Shown one piece after another: positions 58,101 through 64,000 of a stretch of 64,000 nt of DNA. The position numbers and the translations under genes are program-made. Under the pieces are notes generated by a model that was not told where the DNA came from, ran no database searches, and saw nothing but the letters and a program-made list of their open reading frames with translations. Source of the stretch: Apricaphanius iberus (lineage: Eukaryota; Chordata; Actinopteri; Cyprinodontiformes; Aphaniidae); the NCBI GenBank assembly GCA_028564705.1, contig JAPXFQ010000127.1, forward strand, positions 1,736,001 to 1,800,000, written 5' to 3'. Numbering within the stretch: the first letter of the stretch is position 1; each line of letters starts with the position of its first letter.

Positions 58101-58799
58101 ATTTTAAGTCCTACAACGGTATATTGCTTAGACAAAAAATGAAATGAAACATGTCTAAATCACAATAAGGAAGAGCAACCAATATAGAACACATTGCATT
58201 AATGCATCTAAATCATTTACCTCTGAAAATATGCGACTCAACTAAATACTTTTGAATTAGGTTTATATTATATTAGTTAAGTTGTGTTTAGTTAATTGTT
58301 TTGTTAAAATGTATAATTTAACAGAACTCACAATGTAAATTTCTTGGAACAATAAGAACATAAAGCACTCATCTTTTTGGAGCTATATGTTGAGCTTGAT
58401 ATAAAAAAAAGTTTGGACCCTCCATATTTCACACTCAATTGAATTTAGTCCTAATGCCATTAAAGAACTTTTCATAAATAAATAAATGCTTCCTAAATTT
58501 CGATTAGTTTTTTTCAATAATCTCGGTGAATCGTAAAATTGACAAGCATTTCAGATTTTGGACCAAAGATTATCTAATTTGCTCCACCTTCCATTTTAAT
58601 ACTCATCATTCATACAAATCTAATTCTAATTTGCCTTATTGTCAGTCCTATTAGCCATTGTGCATGATGCAGTCAATTCAATCTCCATTTCTTTTTGAAT
58701 GTACAGACATAAGCAACAAAACACTGATAAGTTGATATTTTCCAAAGTTTACTCCTCTTTATTTGGCAGTATAGTAACACACACAGAATATTTCTTTCT
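55182..58799. other. Intergenic DNA left of ercc6
   Basis: No exon is supported. The tract 56880-57120 is complex and repeat-free. A CTCF-like motif lies at 57882-57899 and is listed separately. Confidence 0.4.
57882..57899 (-). promoter_or_regulatory. CTCF-like motif, reverse orientation
   Basis: The plus strand reads TGGCGCCATCTAGGGGCA. Its reverse complement contains CCCCTAGATGGCGC, matching the CTCF core CCASYAGRKGGC at 11 of 12 positions. It points leftwards, towards cxcl12, and lies about 0.95 kb before the ercc6 promoter. Confidence 0.45.
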
Positions 58800-58816
58800 C
58801 ATTTCGCATTGGTATA

Positions 58817-59020
58817 TTGCGCACATATGCCCCTCACAACATGGCGGCCACCCAAACGTACGGTCGACGCTCGTATAGCGTCTCTTTATGCAGGGAAGCT
58901 ATGAAGAAGCCTAGCAAGCGGGGCGGTAATGCACCTAAAGTTGGTTTCCAACCGCCCTTAAAATACACAAAGAAGAAGAAGAAGAAGAAGAAGACGACAC
59001 TAGCAAGCAATGTGACATAA
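58817..59020 (+). other. Short open frame in the ercc6 promoter/5' UTR, probably not a gene
   Basis: A 67-codon frame includes an internal ATG in good context (ACAACATGG, 58841) that coincides with the YY1 motif. It runs through an (AAG)n tract (58970-58994) giving a polylysine stretch. It could act as an upstream reading frame if transcription starts before 58841. I find no family resemblance. Confidence 0.25.
58970..58994 (+). repeat. (AAG)n microsatellite
   Basis: Eight AAG units in the ercc6 5' region. Confidence 0.9.
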
Positions 59021-59604
59021 TCCGAGCTGTTGATGTTGTGTAACTAACTACAGGTCTAGTGAGTGACTTTTTATCGTTGCTTGCTGTATTTAATGTACTA
59101 ATATGCTTACACACCTTGGAGTGTGGTTATTCTGTGTGAGTAGCAGGAGACCCGACGCCGTAGAGCAGGTGGCGATCTTAGCCGAACAGCTGATGCTGTG
59201 TGTAGCTCTCTGTTAGCTTAGCCCGGTTAGCACAGCCACATAAACAAAAGAAGTCCGTGAAAGCATTTGATGCTTATTTCTTTTTTATATCCGCTGTGCA
59301 ACTTCATATGATGTTTTATTCTGTGCTGTATCCACATTACTGTTGTCTACTGTTTAGCACCGCTAATAATAAGTTAGGTAATTCTCTAATTGTAGTAATG
59401 GTTCCTAAATAATTAATAATGTGTTTGAAAATAATTTCCTATTATTGTATGGGAAGCTAACGTTCAGCGCTGCCAATTGTGTACTACAATATTTAGGTCA
59501 AAGCTAATTTCCTCCAGTGTTATTGTTCATATGTACCCCAAAGCTTTTGTTTTTAATGAGGATTTTTTTCACACCCCCATGACTCTGTTTGCAGCTCCAT
59601 CACC

Positions 59605-59800
59605 ATGCCTGTAGAAGATGCAGAGGACCAGGCGTCCTCCTCCGTCTCCAGCCCGGTTAGTGCTGCTCTCACCAGAGGAGGTTCGGACGAGGATGGATCC
59701 GCAAGAGGTTCTGCTGTCTGTACTTTCCCTGAGAACAGTGGGGGTTCTGAGGCTGCTGCAGCTTACCCTGCCAACACTGGACCTGGGGAGGGTAACAGTG
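59605..59800 (+). CDS. ercc6: ercc6 first coding exon (ATG)
   Basis: The acceptor tttgcag ends at 59594 and the ATG follows at 59605 (context CACCATGCC). It encodes [20 protein letters not shown] and a low-complexity Ser/Gly-rich stretch that is poorly conserved in this family. The donor is G|gtaagc at 59801, phase 1. The Met-Pro start matches the human protein. Confidence 0.85.
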
Positions 59801-62800
59801 GTAAGCCATGCAACAGGTTGATAGGGATAACTGAAAGAAATAAAAAGAAAAAAACACTGATTGAATTACTCTGCTGATATGTGTGGCGCATGAAGCTGGC
59901 AAGAGGTCAGGGGCTTTGCTGCAAATCGACCGTCAACGCATCCAAGTGGCATCTGCCAGCTCCGGGGCAGATGAGCTCCAAGACCTCGGTGTGTTTGTTT
60001 ACGACCAGGATGTCCTCGAGCAAGGTGTCCTGCAGCAAGTGGATGAGGCGATCCATGAAGCGAGTCAGGCCGCTGCTAAGGCTGAGGCTGAGAAGGAGTA
60101 CCAGTCTGTGCTAGATGACGTCAGGTAAGAAACAATGCTTGTAAATGGCCTGATTTGGCTCTTTGCATTGTTTTATTGAAATGTTACTGAGTATTTGGTT
60201 TAGATGGGGTTTTTTTCAGTGATTTTTTTATTTATTTTTTTTACAGAGAGAAGAACCTGATATTAAGTTTATGTGTTAAGTGACCATTATGTCATGGGAT
60301 AAGATTAATTGAATGAAAAAGCTTGTAAAAAAAATAAATAAATAAAAATTGTTAGTGTATGTTTAGGATTTGGGTGTTGTCAGAGAAAGTATGAAGGTTG
60401 ACTGAGGTTTTTTGCAGATCTGGATATGTGTGTTAAAAGGGAAATACATTACAATAAAATGTGTCTGGGCCTATTCTTCCATCCATATACTTGTTTGCTC
60501 ATCCATCTATCCATCCACCCTTCCAAATTTTACATTTTAACCTGAAAATATGTAGAAAATTTACATCTCTGTCAGTTTGTCTTATGCTGAAGTCAAAAGT
60601 TTGCTAATAAAACTAAATCTGCTTTGCTCGTGTGTCTATAGGTCTGTCACTTTATCTTTAAAACACATCAACAAGATTATTGAGCAGCTATCTCCGTATG
60701 CCACCTCCAGCAAGGATATCGGCAGGAAAATCGAGTCTGTAAAACGGCAGAAAGAAAATAAGGTAAAACTGTTATGAACGATAACACGCTGAATAACTTG
60801 ATTAATAACACAACAAAAATTGTGATGCTGATGGCACAAAAAATGTGTTTCAGGAGAAACAGCTGAAAAAGGTCGGAGCAAAACAGAAGCGACTTCAGGC
60901 CATACTGGGAGGAGAGGATATCCAGAGAGTGGAAGCTGATGTGTTGGCAGAAGATGATGAAGAAGGTGGTGCGTCTTATTTCCATCTAATGCTGACAATA
61001 TTTTCTTGTAGGTTTCTCAATTTTTAATTGCAGACAGGGAACATTACCTAGTGGACAGATAAAGTTTAATTCAGAATCAGATGCTTATATATATATAAAA
61101 ATTAAAGTAGAACTGGCATGAAATTCCCTGCAACGTTTGGGCCCTTTTTAGCCACACTCTAAGTACCTTAATACTATATCAAATGATCACTTGCCGTAAT
61201 TCAGCCTTGTTGTAGAATTGGAGGTGTGAAGAGGTGGCCCTTCTGTGAGCATTAGCACAGAACGACCGGGTTTCGGAGGGTGGGGCCTAGGCTATGCGCT
61301 TCTTTGGTTAATGAGTCTCTAACGATATTTCGAATGTTCAACTACAATATATAATCTTTTTTTCCCCGTAATAAAAGCATAGTAGCACCAATGCTACATA
61401 AACAAACTGGGGTATTAGCTGTGAAGCTAATTGAAAAGCGAACAACTCAAACTGCATACATAAAATCTATCCATAAGCTTTTCAGTGGCTCAGAAGTGGG
61501 GAGGACAAATAGATTTACGTTCTCTTTTGTACACCCAGGTACAGAGCAGTTTGGATGCGGTCTGGACTCCATGCTGTTGGTTGTTGTTTGCCTGTTACCG
61601 TAGCTCTCCGCGCCGTGGAGGGAGGGACTGGCAGGGTGTAGTTCGGGGAATTGGCTGGAACTCAACACGTAATATGCCGAAACGTGTCATATGCCAAACA
61701 GCCTGTTTCTGAGAGCTAATTTCACGATGTAGGCAGACATACCCCGGGACAAAGGAAAGACTAATCAGTAATTTTAACCCCTTAGGGGCTGTAAGCAAGC
61801 TGGGGGAACTTAAAGATATGATCAAAAACCTCAAAAAATGCACATTTCATGCCAGGTCCACTTTAAACAAAGGCATTCAGAATGGAGCAGTGGCTGCTTA
61901 AAAAAATTACACTGGTAATTCTATGCACTACATTGACAGACTGTTGGATTTGTGAAATGCTTAAAAATAGACATTAATTAAGCATTTCTACCGTTTGCTA
62001 TTGTCAGAATGCCACAAAAAATCTAAACGGAGTTAGAAAAAGATGGGAGCTAAAGTATTAAGCCGTTTTGTTGCCCAGAAATCTATAGGTTGGATTTACT
62101 TTAGAGAGAAATAATTACAAAAACATTGGTTAAAAAATGTATCTGGTTATGGATTTTTTTTTTCTCCTTTGATTCTGATGTTACTGTAATTGTTAAATTT
62201 TCACCCTCAGTATGTTGCCAGTCGGCTGTGTCATCTCACATATGCAGCAGACTTTGGAGCAGGTTTGTTCCTGCTTAATAGTTGTGACAGAATTAAAAGC
62301 CTTTATCTGACATGGAAACTGAGCATTAGTTATATAAGACGCTGAAATCATCATAAAGCATAACTAGTGAGTTTTAATTAGCAAGTAATATACTTTTTTT
62401 TATTATAACTTCCTGCAATACAAAGTCACTTTTTGCAATGTTGTCTATTATAATTTGGAATAATTTAGCATCCTTCAGTACGCTGTTTGCTTTCTTTTTG
62501 TTAAAATCGGGTTGTTTGTGTGTCCTTCTTATTAACATGCCTCTAGGAGGCCCTACGAGAAGAAGGCAAACTGATGGCTTGAGAAAGAATAATACATCTA
62601 TCTTTAATTTGGCTTACACTGATGTTGATTTTGCTTTGACAAGTACCACCTACCTAAGCATTGTTGCAACCTTTGTGAACCGTTTCTTTGAAATATTATT
62701 CCCTAGCGGCTGGTATTTTTCTTGGCAGGAGAGAATCAACAAAGCAACAATGGTTAAGCGATGGTTTGAGCAGCACAAACACAAGTTTGAGGTGTTAACA

Positions 62801-63773
62801 TTTAATCTGAATTACACACATTTCAATTCAATTGAGCCTTTGTGGAATGCGGTTGACGTACAAGTCTGATCCAGCTCATAACTTTAAGGAACAGAAGGCT
62901 CTGGCTGACATATTAGTTTCGGATACTAAAGCAATATTATTGCATCTGAATATGAACACTTACTTTCAAACAAAACTCTGTAGCATATATATTTGATGTA
63001 CATAAAAGGAAATGTTTTGTTTCTAACCTCTGCATTCTCTTGTATGTTTTATCAGAACCGGGACCATCCACGCTGGGCAGCATGCTCATGCCAGCACAGG
63101 AGACTGAATGGGAGGAACTTATCCGGAAAGGCCACATGACTCCTTTTGGTACCCGAATCCCACAGAAGGAAGTAAAGAAAGAGCCTCGGAAACTGATGCT
63201 GGCTGAGAACTCTGCGTTTGACCAGTACCTCACGGACCAGGCCAAGTTGGCCACCGAGCGGAGGAAGGTGCCTCTTCTTAAGAAGAAGAAGAAGAGTTCT
63301 GCGCTCCACCATTACGAGGGGACCAAGAGTAAAACAGGAAAAACTGTTTCCTCATCAAAAGATAAAAAACTGAAGAAGCGCATAAAAAAGCTGCAAACAA
63401 ATGCCTTAAAGACCCATCCTAAGGCTCGGCCCAAAACTGAACCAAAGCTTCCTAAGCCGCGGAGGAAGCGACACGCAGAGGGTGAGCAAACCGACAGCGA
63501 GGGCTCAGAGTACCTGCCCAGTGATGAAAGACTAAATTTGGACCAGGAGGAGAGGGACGCCATGGAAGAGGGCTTTGGGGAGAGTAATGATGATGATGAG
63601 TATGAACTTAAACCATACAAGAAGAAAACTGTGGGGACGAAGAAAATGAAGAAAAAAGACAGTGAGGATGAATACTCCCCTGAGAGTTCAGACGATGACG
63701 ACGACGATAAAAGGGGCAAATTTAAAAAACATAAAGACGATGGGGATGTGGACTACTACAGGCAGCGAATAAG
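59605..63773 (+). CDS. ercc6: Ercc6 / CSB DNA repair ATPase, N-terminal coding exons (gene continues past window)
   Basis: Coding segments 59605-59800, 59911-60124, 60642-60762, 60854-60965 and 63056-63773 join in frame to the N-terminal region of the Cockayne syndrome B protein. Diagnostic blocks are [91 protein letters not shown] and [16 protein letters not shown] is a nuclear SWI/SNF-type ATPase that recognises stalled RNA polymerase II and starts transcription-coupled nucleotide excision repair. The window holds the coiled-coil N-terminus, a lysine-rich stretch and the acidic domain. The ATPase motor lies beyond the right edge. The exon lengths of 121 and 112 bases match or nearly match human exons 3 and 4. 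Confidence 0.95.
59801..59910 (+). other. ercc6 short intron, possibly absent in human
   Basis: This 110-base segment starts gtaagc and contains an in-frame stop near 59875, so it must be spliced out. The likely end is gtcag at 59910. An alternative phase-compatible acceptor ends at 59895. As I recall, the human gene encodes both sides in one exon (c.1-422). Confidence 0.7.
59911..60124 (+). CDS. ercc6: ercc6 second coding exon
   Basis: It encodes [12 protein letters not shown], then [20 protein letters not shown], then the helical [20 protein letters not shown] up to the donor AG|gtaaga at 60125 (phase 2). These correspond to the strongly conserved DIDR and [15 protein letters not shown] blocks of CSB. 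The start is either 59911 or 59896; both keep frame. Confidence 0.88.
60642..60762 (+). CDS. ercc6: ercc6 third coding exon (coiled coil)
   Basis: The acceptor tctatag precedes G, which completes an Arg codon. The exon encodes [20 protein letters not shown] and [15 protein letters not shown], then the donor gtaaaa, phase 0. At 121 bases it equals human exon 3. The heptad-like pattern fits the N-terminal coiled coil. Confidence 0.93.
60854..60965 (+). CDS. ercc6: ercc6 fourth coding exon
   Basis: The acceptor tttcag is followed by [20 protein letters not shown] and an acidic run ending DDEE. The donor is G|gtggtg at 60966 (phase 1), weaker than the other donors but required by the frame into the next exon. 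The length of 112 bases is close to human exon 4. Confidence 0.9.
61106..61862 (-). mobile_element. Kolobok-like element with TTAA duplication and THAP relic
   Basis: TTAA stands at both edges (61102-61105 and 61863-61866). The left end AGTAGAACTGGCATGAAAT and the right end (reverse-complemented) AGTGGACCTGGCATGAAAT match at 17 of 19 positions. On the minus strand (61478-61593) the frame reads [20 protein letters not shown], then [10 protein letters not shown], the first half of a THAP zinc finger (CX4C, LP, W). TTAA target duplications together with a THAP-bearing transposase are hallmarks of Kolobok elements. The rest of the transposase is gone. Confidence 0.7.
61478..61611 (-). pseudogene. 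THAP zinc-finger coding relic
   Basis: The minus-strand frame contains [16 protein letters not shown], with the first zinc ligand pair, then the conserved Leu-Pro and Trp positions. It stops shortly after (TGA near 61448). The second ligand pair (Cys-X2-His) is missing, so the finger is not functional. Confidence 0.65.
62735..62870 (+). pseudogene. Tc1-like transposase C-terminal relic in an ercc6 intron
   Basis: The frame reads [20 protein letters not shown] and then [19 protein letters not shown]. This corresponds to the third catalytic region of Tc1 transposases (WFxxHxxEFxVLxWPxxSPDLNPIEHLWxxLxxQV). The SPDLNPIE signature has decayed to HFNSIE. The upstream frame from 62438 belongs to no clear domain. 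Confidence 0.65.
63056..63773 (+). CDS. ercc6: ercc6 fifth coding exon (basic and acidic domains)
   Basis: The acceptor tatcag precedes AA, completing a Glu codon. The exon contains [20 protein letters not shown], the [19 protein letters not shown] region, and a lysine-rich stretch with [13 protein letters not shown]. An acidic domain follows ([19 protein letters not shown] and an Asp-rich run near residue position SSDDDDDDK), then [13 protein letters not shown]. The donor AG|gtatga follows 63773 in phase 2. The exon corresponds to human exon 5, whose end is the boundary used in the primate CSB-PGBD3 fusion. Confidence 0.95.
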
Positions 63774-64000
63774 GTATGATTAGTCAACACAAATTGTGGA
63801 TGTGTGCAAAGGTGCAAAAAAGTATCAGCTGTTCTTGTGCTTACAGTCTGTCAATTTTTAACTAAAAAAAGTTTTTTTAATTTTGCAACATATTTATATG
63901 TATAGTAATTGTGCAAATGGGCTATTGTTCTTGACTTTATTTAAGGTGAAAAGCTGTTGGTTTTCCTGGGTCTGTAGTGTAGAGAGATAGTTAATCCCAG
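63774..64000 (+). other. Start of the next ercc6 intron, cut by the window edge
   Basis: The donor gtatga is followed by AT-rich intronic DNA. The next exon, expected to start with RWNKL-type sequence, is not in the window. Confidence 0.8.

Larger units (their letters stand above)
58800..59594 (+). promoter_or_regulatory. ercc6 promoter region and 5' untranslated exon
   Basis: The region upstream of the first coding exon has a CCAAT box on the minus strand (cattggt, 58808-58814). It also has a YY1-type core ACAACATGGCGGCCAC at 58837-58852 and a GC box (GGGGCGG, 58919-58925). This fits a TATA-less housekeeping promoter. Since the coding exon starts 10 bases before the ATG behind a splice acceptor, a noncoding first exon must lie here. 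Possible donors are at about 59055 (cag|gtctag) and 59167 (cag|gtggcg). The choice is not decidable from sequence. Confidence 0.6.
60966..63055 (+). other. ercc6 intron with two transposon relics
   Basis: A 2,090-base phase-1 intron. It contains a Kolobok-like element (61106-61862) and a Tc1-like transposase scrap (about 62735-62870). The rest (61863-62734) shows no recognisable feature. Confidence 0.85.

Noticed and set aside
60636..60998. Minus-strand frames of 120 and 102 codons
   Set aside because: They are antisense to two well-supported ercc6 exons and the intron between them.
61106..61862. piggyBac element, suggested by the TTAA flanks
   Set aside because: piggyBac ends normally start with CCC and the transposase lacks a THAP finger. 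The AGTRGA ends and THAP relic fit Kolobok better.
63052..63719. Minus-strand frames of 86 and 135 codons (Ser- and Phe-rich)
   Set aside because: They are antisense shadows of the acidic and basic ercc6 exon.

Overview
This window is vertebrate nuclear DNA from a ray-finned fish, most likely a percomorph teleost. It is AT-rich with spliced genes, long introns and large intergenic spaces. It is also densely littered with typical teleost repeats: Tc1-like transposons, hAT and Kolobok-like miniature elements, and 5'-truncated LINEs with microsatellite tails. Two genes can be assembled exon by exon with confidence. A third is suggested by one terminal exon.

Layout. At the left edge (515-602) there is a possible last coding exon of an unidentified plus-strand gene, with likely 3' UTR after it. 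From 603 to 9047 there is intergenic DNA holding Tc1-like remnants, a hAT-type palindromic element, a tRNA-like repeat and a forward CTCF-like motif. The complete chemokine gene cxcl12 (SDF-1) occupies 9048-16646 in four coding exons on the plus strand. Its 3' UTR carries a perfect 8-mer site for miR-430. Intron 3 is a trap for mobile elements, including a hAT MITE with an intact 8-bp target duplication. From about 17.4 kb to 58.8 kb I could assemble no host gene. This roughly 41-kb desert contains LINE fragments, Tc1 fragments, hAT elements (one with a BED zinc-finger relic, one nested pair) and simple repeats. Between the repeats lie compositionally ordinary tracts that could hold long-range regulatory elements. 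At the right edge (about 58.8-63.8 kb) is the promoter and first five coding exons of ercc6 (Cockayne syndrome B, CSB), continuing beyond the window.

How the parts relate. cxcl12 encodes a secreted chemokine that guides cells through Cxcr4 and Cxcr7. ercc6 encodes a SWI/SNF-type ATPase for transcription-coupled repair. They are functionally unrelated neighbours separated by the desert. The most informative observations are: the miR-430 site in cxcl12; a Kolobok-like element (TTAA duplication plus THAP-finger relic) and a Tc1 relic together inside one ercc6 intron; an extra short ercc6 intron where, as I recall it, the human gene has one exon; a nested MITE-in-MITE; and a convergent pair of CTCF-like motifs bracketing the cxcl12 domain. 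I found no CRISPR array, no prokaryotic system, no rRNA and no functional tRNA gene, and nothing that I can defend as a wholly new biological system.
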